NCBI RefSeq assembly: GCF_023824195.1
Contig: NZ_CP085442.1
Location: 906,001 to 970,000 of the forward strand
Reading direction: 5' to 3'
Length of the DNA: 64,000 bases
DNA from: Priestia megaterium
GTDB lineage: Bacteria > Bacillota > Bacilli > Bacillales > Bacillaceae_H
How positions within the stretch are numbered: position 1 is the first letter of the stretch; each line of letters begins with the position of its first letter. The position numbers and the translations under genes were made by a program. The notes beneath the pieces were generated by a model, which worked only from the letters and a program-made list of their open reading frames with translations, was not told where the DNA came from and did no database searches. Below, one piece after another: positions 8,758 through 17,630 of this stretch.

Positions 8758-9717
8758 ATGAAAGCAAACACAGCGATAAAAGAAAATCGCGTTGATAACG
8801 TGATGCAAAAACTAGGTCCGTTACTAGGTCTATTTATTCTTATTGTCATTGTATCGATTTTAAATCCAAGCTTTTTAGAACCTTTAAATATTTTAAACTT
8901 GCTGCGTCAAGTAGCCATTAATGCCTTAATTGCATTCGGTATGACATTTGTCATTTTAACAGGCGGAATTGATTTATCGGTTGGCTCTATACTTGCTTTA
9001 TCAAGTGCGTTAATGGCAGGTATGATTGTGTCAGGTGTAGATCCTATTTTAGCTATTTTAATAGGATGTGTGTTAGGAGCTGTAATGGGTATGATTAACG
9101 GCTTGCTTATTACAAAAGGAAAAATGGCGCCGTTTATTGCAACGCTGGCGACGATGACAATTTTTAGAGGGTTAACGCTTGTTTATACAGATGGAAATCC
9201 AATTACGGGCTTAGGCGAAAACTATTACTTCCAGTTATTTGGCCGCGGCTATTTTCTAGGTATTCCTGTTCCGGCAATTACGATGGTACTAGCTTTTGCT
9301 GTCCTATGGGTGATTTTGCATAAAACGCCGTTTGGCCGTAGAACATATGCAATCGGGGGAAATGAAAAAGCAGCATTTATTTCAGGAATTAAAGTACCAA
9401 AAGTTAAGGTTATGATCTACTCACTAGCAGGATTATTGGCAGCGCTATCAGGAGCGATTTTGACTTCTCGTTTGAACTCTGCTCAGCCAACGGCAGGTAC
9501 GTCTTACGAGTTAGATGCTATCGCTGCAGTAGTACTGGGTGGAACAAGCCTTTCAGGCGGACGTGGACGCATTGTTGGAACGTTAATTGGTGCGCTGATT
9601 ATCGGAACGTTAAACAACGGTTTGAACTTACTCGGCGTTTCGTCATTTTACCAAATGGTCGTAAAAGGAATTGTTATTTTAATCGCGGTATTAATTGATC
9701 GCAAAAAGTCAGCTTAG
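8758..9717 (+). CDS. rbsC: Ribose ABC importer, permease
   Basis: A 319-residue CUT2 permease with 8-10 predicted membrane helices. The family motifs '[16 protein letters not shown]' (residues about 71-86) and '[30 protein letters not shown]' are both present. The ATG at 8758 (AGGAGGTCAGTAAAATG) is preferred over the ORF-extending ATG inside rbsA. It begins 2 nt after the rbsA stop, consistent with coupled translation. Confidence 0.96.
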   Translation: MKANTAIKENRVDNVMQKLGPLLGLFILIVIVSILNPSFLEPLNILNLLRQVAINALIAFGMTFVILTGGIDLSVGSILALSSALMAGMIVSGVDPILAILIGCVLGAVMGMINGLLITKGKMAPFIATLATMTIFRGLTLVYTDGNPITGLGENYYFQLFGRGYFLGIPVPAITMVLAFAVLWVILHKTPFGRRTYAIGGNEKAAFISGIKVPKVKVMIYSLAGLLAALSGAILTSRLNSAQPTAGTSYELDAIAAVVLGGTSLSGGRGRIVGTLIGALIIGTLNNGLNLLGVSSFYQMVVKGIVILIAVLIDRKKSA

Positions 9718-9728
9718 GAGGGAAAAAC

Positions 9729-10649
9729 ATGAAGAAAATTTGGCTCGTGCTATTATCATTTTCATTATTACTGTTAGGGGCTTGTTCACTTCAGCCTCCT
9801 GAGTGGGCGAAACCATCTGAAAGTAAAAATTTAAAAGATATTAAAATTGGTTTATCCGTTTCTACATTAAACAATCCGTTCTTTGTTTCGCTAAAAGAAG
9901 GGGTACAAAAAGAAGCAAAAAAACTGGGCATGGAAGTAGTTGTAGTAGATGCTCAAAATGATTCAGCAAAACAAATTAACGATGTAGAAGATTTAATGCA
10001 GCAAGGTGTTAACATTCTGCTTATTAACCCAACGGATTCAGCTGCTATTTCAACAGCTGTACAATCGGCTAATAATGTAGGTATTCCAGTTATTACGCTA
10101 GATCGTTCAGCAGAAAAAGGAAAGGTAGAAACACTGGTAGCTTCAGATAATGTAAAAGGTGGTCAAATGGCTGCTGATTACATTGTGAAAAAAGTAGGGG
10201 AAAAAGCTCAAGTAGCAGAACTTGAAGGCGTGCCGGGAGCTTCAGCAACTCGTGAACGAGGAAAAGGGTTCCACAACGTTGCAGACCAAAAGCTAGATAT
10301 TACGGCTAAACAGTCAGCTGATTTTGACCGTACAAAAGGCTTAAACGTTATGGAGAATGTTCTTCAAGGAAACCCTGGTATCAAAGCCGTATTTGCTCAC
10401 AATGATGAAATGGCATTAGGAGCTATTCAAGCTATTAACAGCTCAGGAAAAGATGTGTTAGTAGTAGGGTTTGATGGAAACGACGATGCAATTAAAGCGG
10501 TAAAAGAAGGGAAACTAGGAGCAACTGTAGCCCAGCAGCCTGTTTTAATTGGTAAACTTGCCGTAAAATCTGCTAAAAATGTTCTTCAAGGCAAAAAGGT
10601 AGATAAGCAAATTCCAGTGCCTTTAAAACTAGTAACCTCTGAAAAATAA
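9729..10649 (+). CDS. rbsB: Ribose-binding lipoprotein of the ABC importer
   Basis: A 306-residue type I periplasmic-binding-like protein. The signal peptide ends in a lipobox (LLLGAC, Cys19), so it is tethered to the outer face of the membrane. The ribose-binding domain starts at about residue 36 with '[21 protein letters not shown]' and ends 'VPLKLVT'. It captures ribose and delivers it to RbsC. It is the last gene of the operon, with a terminator about 20 nt downstream. Confidence 0.95.
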   Translation: MKKIWLVLLSFSLLLLGACSLQPPEWAKPSESKNLKDIKIGLSVSTLNNPFFVSLKEGVQKEAKKLGMEVVVVDAQNDSAKQINDVEDLMQQGVNILLINPTDSAAISTAVQSANNVGIPVITLDRSAEKGKVETLVASDNVKGGQMAADYIVKKVGEKAQVAELEGVPGASATRERGKGFHNVADQKLDITAKQSADFDRTKGLNVMENVLQGNPGIKAVFAHNDEMALGAIQAINSSGKDVLVVGFDGNDDAIKAVKEGKLGATVAQQPVLIGKLAVKSAKNVLQGKKVDKQIPVPLKLVTSEK

Positions 10650-10669
10650 TGGATTTATACGTGTGGAGA

Positions 10670-10704
10670 AAAAAGATGCTCATTTGATTTATGGGCGTCT
10701 TTTT
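10670..10704 (+). terminator. Terminator of the rbs operon
   Basis: A 14-bp stem with G-U pairs (10670-10683 with 10691-10704) and a 7-nt loop, ending in a T-run. Confidence 0.8.
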
Positions 10705-10844
10705 ATGTATATAAAGTGTAAAAAAGAAGTGAAAAAGTCACAACTTTATAAATAGTGTAGGAATTATGTAGGTGGAATTTATGTAATAAAAAGTAAAAAA
10801 CACCGAAAAAAGACGGTAAAACACATAATTTTCTGTGAAAAATT

Positions 10845-10861
10845 TGTAATATACCTGTAAT
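10845..10861 (+). promoter_or_regulatory. WalR-type direct-repeat box
   Basis: TGTAAT-ATACC-TGTAAT matches the WalR (YycF) consensus of two TGTWAH hexamers separated by 5 bp. It lies 228 nt upstream of the 3D-domain wall gene. A weaker reverse-strand copy, TGTTAC-AATAC-AGTTAA (one mismatch), lies near 11014-11030, closer to the gene. The rest of the 10705-11088 gap is AT-rich with a CTGTTTAT/ATAAACAG inverted repeat near 10900-10940 and no ORF. Confidence 0.5.
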
Positions 10862-11088
10862 AATAAGCGTTTATTTCTATTTTTAAAGAGCAATTTTGCC
10901 CTGTTTATGACAAAAATATATCTTTTTTAATAAACAGTAAACCTCTCTATCAAGGGATTTTGGTGATGAATTTCCAGAAAGAGATTCTTGGTTATACAGA
11001 TTATGGGAAACTTTTAACTGTATTGTAACATAAACAGATAGTTTTTTATGGTATAACTATGTCTATGAGGAAAGGGGACTATTACTTT

Positions 11089-12357
11089 ATGAAAATTTTT
11101 AAGCGTATGACTCTTGCAGCAGTCACAGGAATTTTCTTCATGACCGGCATTACAGAGACTCACGCCCAATCGAATGAAGAAGCGCTCCAGAGTACTGAAA
11201 ATAAAATTAAAGAAACAGAAAAGGCTGTTCAACAAAAAGAGAAAGAGAAACAGTCTATCAATTCAGATGTTCAAAACATTCAATCACAATTAAATTCATT
11301 ACATACAGTAATCTCTAGCAATAAAAAAGAGTTAGCATCGACTGAAAAGCAGATTTCAGAAGCGAACAAAATGATTGAGAAAAAGAAAAAAGAGATCGTT
11401 TTGCTTCAGGAAAAAGTGTTAAGTCGTAAAGATATTATTGAAAATCGATTAGTTGCTTTACAGCAGGACGATAAAACAAGCGTTGTTATTGATACATTAA
11501 TGAATGCTGATAACTTTGGAGATTTTGTTGCACGTATGGGTGCTGTCACAACTTTATTGTCAGCAGATAATGATATTTTAAAGCAGCATCAAAATGATTT
11601 AGATCAAATTGAAAAAGATAAAAAAGAAATTGATAAGCAAGAAAAAGTATTAGAAGCAGCAAAAGGTAGCTTAGCGGCTAAACAAGCTGAATTAGATAAA
11701 AACGTTGCCAAACAAACAGCAACGTTAACAACTATGCAAGAAAAATACAGCACGGTCGTAAATGAAATTGATGCAGCTTCTTCAGAAAAAGCAAACCTTC
11801 AGTCTGAATTAACAGGCATTCAAGATAAGATTGCAAAAGAAAAAGAAGCAGCTCAAAAGCAAGCTGAGCAAGTGGCGAAACAGCAGGCAGCTGAAAAGGC
11901 TGAGGCTGATGCAGAAGCAAAGCGTCAAGCTGAACTAGCAACTGCTAAAAAAGAAGTAAAAACAGAGCCAAAACAAGAAGTAAAAACAGCTGCGGCTACG
12001 GAGAAGAAAGCAGCCGTTTCTTCAGAAGCAAAAGAAACGAAAAAAGAAGAAAGCACACAAAAGCATTCTGGAAAAGAAATGTATGTAGAAGCAACAGCTT
12101 ATACAGCTAATTGTGCAGGCTGTAGCGGCGTAACAGCCACTGGACAAAATGTAAGTTCAGGCACTCATAAAATTATTGCGGTAGATCCATCCGTTATTCC
12201 ATTAGGTTCGAAAGTATATGTAGAAGGATACGGAGTGGCAACAGCAGGTGATACGGGCGGTGCGATTAAAGGATATCGAATTGACGTATTAGTACCTTCT
12301 GAGTCAGCTGCAAAAGCATTCGGACGTCGTACAGTGAAAATTACGGTGTTAAATTAA
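11089..12357 (+). CDS. Secreted coiled-coil / 3D-domain peptidoglycan-active protein
   Basis: A 422-residue secreted protein. A Sec signal peptide (residues 1 to about 27, ending THAQS) is followed by a long coiled coil (about 30-240) resembling the N-terminal PcsB/CwlO-type domain. An Ala/Lys/Glu-rich linker (about 250-330) and a C-terminal 3D domain (about 340-422) follow. The 3D domain is named for three Asp residues, all visible: AVDPSV, AGDTGG and RIDVLV. 3D domains occur in YocH-like and MltA-like cell-wall enzymes, so lytic activity on peptidoglycan is likely. ATG 11089 begins the signal peptide; an upstream ATG at 11059 would spoil it. A WalR-like box upstream fits cell-wall control. 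Confidence 0.85.
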   Translation: MKIFKRMTLAAVTGIFFMTGITETHAQSNEEALQSTENKIKETEKAVQQKEKEKQSINSDVQNIQSQLNSLHTVISSNKKELASTEKQISEANKMIEKKKKEIVLLQEKVLSRKDIIENRLVALQQDDKTSVVIDTLMNADNFGDFVARMGAVTTLLSADNDILKQHQNDLDQIEKDKKEIDKQEKVLEAAKGSLAAKQAELDKNVAKQTATLTTMQEKYSTVVNEIDAASSEKANLQSELTGIQDKIAKEKEAAQKQAEQVAKQQAAEKAEADAEAKRQAELATAKKEVKTEPKQEVKTAAATEKKAAVSSEAKETKKEESTQKHSGKEMYVEATAYTANCAGCSGVTATGQNVSSGTHKIIAVDPSVIPLGSKVYVEGYGVATAGDTGGAIKGYRIDVLVPSESAAKAFGRRTVKITVLN

Positions 12358-12363
12358 AGAAAT

Positions 12364-12672
12364 AGGCTGGAATAAAAATATTTTAGTTGCAGGAAAATCC
12401 GAACGATGAATCGTTCGGATTTTTTCATTGTTGTACTGAACGTAGGTTTCATCTAGTTAGTTGCTTCTAGCTGTTGATTGGAGGGCAAGGCGAAGACTCC
12501 TGCAGGGATGAGACCCCGCAGGAGCGTAAGCGACGAGGAGGCTCATCGGCCGCCCGCGGAAAGCGAAGCCTTGCACGGAAATCAACAGTGGTGTCACAAG
12601 TGATCTATACTAGCTCATTACTCCCATTTGTTCGTCTTCGGATTAGGTGGATGTAGTTATGTCTCAATCTCT
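12364..12672. repeat. Composite dispersed repeat, long copy A
   Basis: This is the first of three related copies in the window (also 31455-31555 and 36744-37058). It has an outer left part with a terminator hairpin, an internal GC-rich element, and an outer right part ending TTATGTCTCAATCTC plus a T-run. The internal element (12471-12588) has inverted ends CTGTTGATT / AATCAACAG and GCAAGGC / GCCTTGC, and inside it CTCCTGC pairs with GCAGGAG. A 60-codon ORF across it (12474-12656) is only the repeat read through. The outer ends are weakly inverted (TGAGACA/TGTCTCA, clearest in copy C). Confidence 0.8.
12397..12425 (+). terminator. Terminator of the 3D-domain gene (within repeat A)
   Basis: ATCCGAACGAT (12397-12407) pairs perfectly with 12410-12420 across a 2-nt gap, followed by five T. 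The same hairpin sequence ends the phosphatase gene at 31.49 kb, so the terminator travels with the repeat. Confidence 0.85.
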
Positions 12673-12763
12673 TTTTTTGGATGTTGGTGAGCAAGTTGCT
12701 AGCTAATCTATATTCTTTTCGTTACCATACAATAAAGTAAATGGAAGAAAAGGAGTGGGTAAA

Positions 12764-13375
12764 ATGAAGATAGTCGATCCAGCGGTACAAAGTGCAAAAG
12801 ACAATTATCATTTGCTAACAGGTGTCGTCATTCCCCGGCCGATTGCGTTTATTACAAGTCAAAATGATGACGGTGTAGTGAATGCCGCGCCGTTTAGTTT
12901 CTTTAATGTAGTTGCGGCAGAGCCTCCGCTGATTGCCGTTTCGGTTTCGAGAAGTGAAGGTCAAATGACGAAAGATACGGCCAAAAATATTAGTGCATCT
13001 AAAGAATTTGTAGTTCATCTTGTAGACGAAAACTTAGTGGACCAGGTGAATCAAGCGGCATCTTCTTATCCTTCTTCCGTGAGTGAAGTCGAAGAAACAG
13101 GGTTAACACTAGCACCGAGCAAAAAAGTGCAGGTTCCCGGAATTCAAGAAGCCAGCATTCGGATGGAATGTAAGCTTCACCAAATTGTTCCATTAGGAAC
13201 GGATGAGGCATACAGCTCAGATTTGTTTATCGGTGAAGTTGTGATGTTTCATATTAGTGAAAAAGTGATAGAAAACGATCGCGTTTCTGCAGAACGTGTG
13301 AAGCCAGTCAGCCGACTTGCGGGTTCTAACTATAGTAAATTGGGGCAATTATTTTCCTTAGAACGTCCCAAATAA
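12764..13375 (+). CDS. Flavin reductase-like FMN-binding split-barrel protein
   Basis: A 203-residue protein of the flavin reductase-like / DIM6-NTAB family. The N-terminal part 'LLTGVVIPRPIAFITSQNDDGVVNAAPFSFFNVVAAEPPLIAVSVSR' (residues about 17-63) is the FMN-contacting signature of this fold. B. subtilis YwrF is a likely relative. It may reduce free flavin with NAD(P)H or act as a stand-alone FMN protein; the partner is unknown. ATG 12764 is chosen because AAAAGGAGTG then sits correctly; the GTG at 12755 is part of that site. It is monocistronic, right after repeat A. Confidence 0.82.
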   Translation: MKIVDPAVQSAKDNYHLLTGVVIPRPIAFITSQNDDGVVNAAPFSFFNVVAAEPPLIAVSVSRSEGQMTKDTAKNISASKEFVVHLVDENLVDQVNQAASSYPSSVSEVEETGLTLAPSKKVQVPGIQEASIRMECKLHQIVPLGTDEAYSSDLFIGEVVMFHISEKVIENDRVSAERVKPVSRLAGSNYSKLGQLFSLERPK

Positions 13376-13431
13376 GCAAGAAAGTGTTACTTATGTAGCA
13401 AAAAAATAGTATACATTGGATTTTTTTAAAT

Positions 13432-13477
13432 AAGCGATTGTGTTCTGTTTCAACAACGACAGTACATTCGCTTTTTT
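13432..13477 (+). terminator. Intrinsic terminator
   Basis: AAGCGA (13432-13437) pairs with TCGCTT (13468-13473) and the stem continues imperfectly across a long loop, followed by a T-run. It ends the flavin reductase gene. Confidence 0.65.
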
Positions 13478-13526
13478 TCATGAACGAAAAAGTTAATAGA
13501 AACCATAATAACAAAATCAATTTAGA

Positions 13527-13557
13527 AAAAGGCAAAAATGTAAGGTTTTTGCCTTTT
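13527..13557. terminator. Second hairpin, terminator-like
   Basis: AAAAGGCAAAAA (13527-13538) pairs with TTTTTGCCTTTT (13546-13557). It has an A-run on one side and a T-run on the other and could act in either direction. It lies between the flavin reductase and sugar importer genes. Confidence 0.55.
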
Positions 13558-13611
13558 ATATTTACCATTGAGGAAAAAGGTATTCATTCATATAATTTAG
13601 ATTAAGTAAAT

Positions 13612-13625
13612 TGTATACGCTTTCA
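13612..13625 (+). promoter_or_regulatory. cre-like site upstream of sugar ABC operon
   Basis: TGTATACGCTTTCA matches the cre consensus at all but one defined position. It lies about 105 nt before the binding-protein start, so CcpA repression of the importer is likely. The promoter itself was not identified with confidence. Confidence 0.55.
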
Positions 13626-13730
13626 ATATACAGAATTATTTTTCAATAATTCTCTTGAGGAAGAAAGAGTCATGAGCGTTTACAAAAAAACTTGCCACAC
13701 TAGGAGACGAGATTATAGGAGGGGTATTCA

Positions 13731-15008
13731 TTGAAACGTTGGTTTAGTTTAATCAGTTTTGCACTCATTTTAACCCTAGTACTTGCAGGATGCGGAGGAA
13801 AGTCCGCTAATGAAACAAGTGGTAGCGGTGGAAAAGAAGTTGTTGCATGGGCTTGGAATATTAACGTACCGGTATTAAAGAAAGCAGCAGCAGAATATCA
13901 AAAGGAGAATCCAGGTTTTAAATTAAAAGTAGTGGATATGGGACGTGAAGACGTTTATTCTAAACTAACAACAGGATTGCAAGCTGGCGGAAAAGGCCTT
14001 CCTGATATTGTATTAGTAGAAGACGATCGTTTCCAAGGATATTTAGATGCATTTCCAAAAGCATTTTTAAACCTATCTAAAAAAGGATTTGATAAGCAAG
14101 AAGATAAATTTCCTGAGTTTAAGAGAGCCCTTTTATCAAAGAATGGAGATATGTACGGCTTCCCGTTTGATGCAGGTCCAACAGGCGTTTTCTACCGCAC
14201 AGATTACTTTGAAAAAGCAGGCGTAGATCCAAACAGTATCAAAACATGGGATGATTATATTGCGGCTGGTAAGAAAATTAAAGAAAAAGTTGGCGTTGAT
14301 TTACTAGGTTTAGATTTTAATAATGACGATGGCTTATTCCGAATGGCGCTGACACAGCAAGGTACGTTCTATTTTAATAACAAAGGTAAGCTAAATTTAA
14401 CTTCTAAAGAAGCGAAAAAAGCGATGGAGTTAAATAAGAAGTTAAAAGAAGCAGGCATTGTTAAAAATACAGTGGGCTGGGATGCTTCAATCAGTGCTTT
14501 AGCAGAAGGTAAAGTAGCAAGTTCACCATCTGGTGCTTGGCTATCCGGTTCTATTACACAGCAGGCTCCGGATTTAAAAGGAAAATGGGGAGTGTTTCTA
14601 TTACCTTCGTTTGAAGAGGGAGGCAACCGTGCTTCTAACTTAGGCGGAAGCAACTATGTGATTTCAGCAACTAGTCAAAAAGCAGATGAAGCGTACAAAT
14701 TTATGGAGTATTTCTCAACAACGGATAAAGTTCAAGAAGAAGCGATGAAGGGCGGATTATTCCCATCATTAAATACCGTATATTCTTCAAAATTATTCAC
14801 TGCACAAGATGAGTACTTTAACAATCAAACGATTTGGAAAACATTCGCAGATGAAATGAAAGATATTAAGCCGGTTAACTTTACGGGCAATTACTCAGTT
14901 GCAAACAGTGAAGCAGTCAAAGCTGTGTCAGAAGTAACAAATGGTAAGGGCGTTACAGACTCGCTTGAAGCAGCTCAAAAACGCTTAGAAAACCGAATTA
15001 AAAAATAA
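13731..15008 (+). CDS. Sugar ABC importer, extracellular solute-binding lipoprotein (CUT1)
   Basis: A 425-residue family 1 binding protein. The signal peptide has a lipobox (VLAGC, Cys at about residue 21). The mature domain has CUT1 features such as 'VLVEDDRFQGYLDAFPKAFLNLS', 'YGFPFDAGPTGVFYRTDYFEKAGVDP' and 'TWDDYIAAGKKI'. It begins with TTG, supported by AGGAGGGG 6 nt upstream; no ATG would keep the signal peptide. It is followed by two permease genes and an isomerase gene but no ATPase gene, so a shared ATPase such as MsmX is probably used. The sugar is not evident. Confidence 0.9.
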   Translation: MKRWFSLISFALILTLVLAGCGGKSANETSGSGGKEVVAWAWNINVPVLKKAAAEYQKENPGFKLKVVDMGREDVYSKLTTGLQAGGKGLPDIVLVEDDRFQGYLDAFPKAFLNLSKKGFDKQEDKFPEFKRALLSKNGDMYGFPFDAGPTGVFYRTDYFEKAGVDPNSIKTWDDYIAAGKKIKEKVGVDLLGLDFNNDDGLFRMALTQQGTFYFNNKGKLNLTSKEAKKAMELNKKLKEAGIVKNTVGWDASISALAEGKVASSPSGAWLSGSITQQAPDLKGKWGVFLLPSFEEGGNRASNLGGSNYVISATSQKADEAYKFMEYFSTTDKVQEEAMKGGLFPSLNTVYSSKLFTAQDEYFNNQTIWKTFADEMKDIKPVNFTGNYSVANSEAVKAVSEVTNGKGVTDSLEAAQKRLENRIKK

Positions 15009-15017
15009 TCAAGAAGC

Positions 15018-15050
15018 ATAGAAGGTGATTTCTGGAAAATTGCCTTCTAT
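15018..15050 (+). other. Intra-operon stem-loop after the binding-protein gene
   Basis: A 14-bp stem with two G-U pairs (15018-15031 with 15037-15050) and a 5-nt loop sits 10 nt after the binding-protein stop. There is no clean T-run. Such hairpins often protect the upstream mRNA or partly terminate, giving more binding protein than permease. Confidence 0.65.
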
Positions 15051-15080
15051 CTCTTCTTCTTGCGGTACTAGGAGGTCATC

Positions 15081-15935
15081 ATGAAGACAAATAAATCGTT
15101 GCCTTACTTATTTATTGCTCCAGCACTTTTGCTGTTCGCGCTGTTTACAATCTACCCTATTTTTTCATCGTTTGTTCTAAGCTTTCAGAGTATGGAAGGC
15201 GGAAAGTATGTATTTACCGGGTTATCAAACTATACACGTTTGCTCGGAGATGATATTTTCTGGAAAGCGCTTGGAAATACGGGTATTATTTTAATCGTCC
15301 AAGTACCCGTTATGATTTTATTAGCGCTTGTACTAGCTAACGCGTTAAACAGTCAGCTTTTAAGACTAAAAGGTTTTTTCCGAGTTTCATTTTTCTTGCC
15401 GGCAGTAACGTCACTAGTTGCATACTCTATTTTGTTTTCAATCATTCTTCAAGATGAAGGAATTATGAATACTGTTTTAGGATTTTTCGGTATCGATGCC
15501 ATTCAGTGGCTGGGAGATCCATTTTGGGCTAAAGTCTCAATCATCGTTGCGATGACTTGGAGATGGACAGGTTATAACATGGTTATTTTTCTAGCAGCTC
15601 TTCAAAGTTTATCTCATGAAGTTTACGAAGCAGCTGATTTAGACGGAGCAAATCGTATTCAAAAGTTTTTCCACGTAACGGTTCCACAATTAAAACCCGT
15701 TATCTTGTTTGCTACTATTTTATCAACAATTGGCACGCTTCAATTGTTTGACGAACCTTTTAACTTAACAAAAGGCGGCCCTGCTGATTCCACGATGACG
15801 CTAGGCTTATATATTTATCAAAATGGCTTTAAATACTTTGATTTTGGATATGCTTCAGCCATTGCGTACGTTGTTGTATTATTAGTTGGTATTTTAACGT
15901 TCTTCCAATTTAAATTTACGGGTGATAAATCATGA
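15081..15935 (+). CDS. Sugar ABC importer, permease 1 (MalF/UgpA type)
   Basis: A 284-residue inner-membrane permease with about six helices. TM1 (YLFIAPALLLFALFTIYPI) is typical of CUT1 MalF-type subunits. The EAA loop that docks the ATPase is 'EVYEAADLDGANRIQKFFHVTVPQLKP' (residues about 178-204). It heterodimerises with the next gene product. AGGAGGT precedes the ATG. Its stop overlaps the next start by 4 nt (ATGA). Confidence 0.93.
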   Translation: MKTNKSLPYLFIAPALLLFALFTIYPIFSSFVLSFQSMEGGKYVFTGLSNYTRLLGDDIFWKALGNTGIILIVQVPVMILLALVLANALNSQLLRLKGFFRVSFFLPAVTSLVAYSILFSIILQDEGIMNTVLGFFGIDAIQWLGDPFWAKVSIIVAMTWRWTGYNMVIFLAALQSLSHEVYEAADLDGANRIQKFFHVTVPQLKPVILFATILSTIGTLQLFDEPFNLTKGGPADSTMTLGLYIYQNGFKYFDFGYASAIAYVVVLLVGILTFFQFKFTGDKS

Positions 15936-16810
15936 GTGTATTAGAGAGAGTAGAAGCAACCGCAGTAGCTACCGTGCCTAAGGTTAAAAAGAAAAGTAAC
16001 ATCATGCGCAAAATAGGATTATACAGCATGCTTGGGCTGTTCACGATTATTTCTATTTTTCCTTTTTACTGGATGATTATCGGCGCTACGAATGAATCAG
16101 GGAAAATGTTTACAAACCCTCCAACGCTGAAGCCTGGCGATCAATTTATGACAAATCTACAAAATTTAAATGCTTCAATTGATTTAGGACGCGTCTTTTT
16201 TAACTCAGTATTTGTTTCAGTAGTGTATGTGATTGTAGCTTTAATGGTCTGCTCTACAGCTGCATATGCGCTATCTAAATTTGAATTCAAAGGCCGAAAC
16301 GCAATTTTTACTACGCTTTTATTGTCTATGATGATCCCATATCAAGCAACGCTCATTCCGCTTTTTCAGCTGATGTCGAATTTTAATTTGCTTGATACGT
16401 ATTTTGCTCTTATTGTTCCGCAGCTGTGCTTTCCGTTCGCTATCTTTTTATTACGTCAGAACTTTTTAGCTTTTCCAACGGAACTTATTGAAGCAGCTCG
16501 TTTGGACGGTGCTGGAGAGATGAGAATCTTTTTAACCATTGTGCTTCCTTCTATGAAGCCTGCTATGGCTGCAGCAGCTATTTTCTTATTTATGACGCAG
16601 TGGAATAACTTTATGTGGCCGTTAGTTGCGACTACATCTAACGAAATGGCTACATTACCGGTTGCTCTTTCAAGCTTAATTGGATTATCGATTATTGATT
16701 ACGGTCAAGTAATGATGGGAGTAACCATTGCAACCATTCCAATCATTGTCTTCTTCTTGGCACTTCAGCGTCATTTTATTTCAGGAATGCTTGGAAGTGC
16801 AGTAAAATAA
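15932..16810 (+). CDS. Sugar ABC importer, permease 2 (MalG type)
   Basis: A 292-residue CUT1 permease of the MalG/UgpE kind. It has a cytosolic N-terminal extension of about 28 residues, then six helices. The EAA loop is 'ELIEAARLDGAGEMRIFLTIVLPSMKPAMAA' (about 186-216). The C-terminus ends 'RHFISGMLGSAVK', a common ending of these subunits. It is translationally coupled to permease 1 by the ATGA overlap. Confidence 0.93.
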   Translation: MSVLERVEATAVATVPKVKKKSNIMRKIGLYSMLGLFTIISIFPFYWMIIGATNESGKMFTNPPTLKPGDQFMTNLQNLNASIDLGRVFFNSVFVSVVYVIVALMVCSTAAYALSKFEFKGRNAIFTTLLLSMMIPYQATLIPLFQLMSNFNLLDTYFALIVPQLCFPFAIFLLRQNFLAFPTELIEAARLDGAGEMRIFLTIVLPSMKPAMAAAAIFLFMTQWNNFMWPLVATTSNEMATLPVALSSLIGLSIIDYGQVMMGVTIATIPIIVFFLALQRHFISGMLGSAVK

Positions 16811-16817
16811 AAAGCAG

Positions 16818-16840
16818 AAGCTCCTATTATAGGAGCTTTC
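16818..16840 (+). terminator. Hairpin between permease and isomerase genes
   Basis: AAGCTCCTA (16818-16826) pairs with TAGGAGCTT (16830-16838), loop TTA, then TTC. The short T-run suggests partial termination or mRNA processing rather than a full stop, since the isomerase gene follows at once. Confidence 0.6.
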
Positions 16841-16862
16841 TTAATGAACAGGAGGAGAGAAG

Positions 16863-17597
16863 ATGGGAGAAATACCTGTAGGAGTTCAGCTTTATACGCT
16901 GCGTGAAGAAACGAAAAAAGACTTCAAAGGAACTCTTCAAAAAGTAGCTGCATTAGGCTATCAAGGGGTAGAGTTTGCAGGGTATGAAGGACATACAGCG
17001 CAAGAAGTAGGAGCGTGGTTAACAGATTTGCAGCTGAAGCCAGCTTCTAGTCATGTGCCGCTTGAACAATTAGAATCTAATTTAGAGCAAGTGATTCACT
17101 TTGAACAGCAAGTTGGAAATTCACATATTGTTTGTCCTTATTTAATGCCTGAACGTCAAACGGAAAAAGGATATCACGTGCTTATTGATTCTTTAAATGA
17201 TATTGATACGTATTGTAAAAAAGAAGGCATGTCGTTTAGCTATCATCATCATGATTTTGAGCTCAAGAAATTGTCAACTGGAAAGTCAGCTCTCCAAACA
17301 ATCTTAGAAGAGACTGGTGTAAACGTCGAACTGGACATTTATTGGCTAACTAAAGCAGGCGAAGATCCAGTGGAGTGGATGAAGCATTATCAAAATCGTA
17401 CGCCGTTTATTCATTTAAAAGATATGACCACAGACGGCGAGCAATTTTTTGCTCCTCTTGGTACCGGAGGAGTAGATGTGAAGGCTGTCATGCAAGAAGG
17501 ACATAGAGCAGGTGTAAAATGGTGGATTGTTGAACAAGACCATTGCAAAGAAAATCCTCTTAGCAGCATTGAAAAAAGCTTAGCATATATCAAATAA
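16863..17597 (+). CDS. Sugar phosphate isomerase/epimerase-like TIM-barrel protein
   Basis: A 244-residue xylose-isomerase-like TIM barrel (AP endonuclease family 2 fold). Seen: 'GVQLYTLREETKKDF', 'LGYQGVEFAGYEG', metal-site segments 'SYHHHDFEL', 'VELDIYWLTKAGED', 'FIHLKDMT', and the C-terminal Glu in 'WWIVEQDH'. It probably isomerises or epimerises the sugar imported by the adjoining transporter, or its keto derivative. AGGAGG precedes the ATG. It is the last gene of the operon. The substrate cannot be named. Confidence 0.82.
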   Translation: MGEIPVGVQLYTLREETKKDFKGTLQKVAALGYQGVEFAGYEGHTAQEVGAWLTDLQLKPASSHVPLEQLESNLEQVIHFEQQVGNSHIVCPYLMPERQTEKGYHVLIDSLNDIDTYCKKEGMSFSYHHHDFELKKLSTGKSALQTILEETGVNVELDIYWLTKAGEDPVEWMKHYQNRTPFIHLKDMTTDGEQFFAPLGTGGVDVKAVMQEGHRAGVKWWIVEQDHCKENPLSSIEKSLAYIK

Positions 17598-17630
17598 AAA
17601 ACGAACAGACGCTGTCTGTTCGTTTTTTTA
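17598..17630. terminator. Bidirectional terminator
   Basis: A perfect 13-bp stem (17598-17610 with 17614-17626) with a 3-nt loop, A-run before and T-run after. It serves the isomerase gene and the convergent gene at 17628. Confidence 0.9.

Noticed and set aside
12474..12656. A 60-codon ORF rich in Arg and Gly
   Set aside because: It lies wholly inside repeat copy A, has no ribosome-binding site, and the matching region of copy C is frame-disrupted by a deletion.
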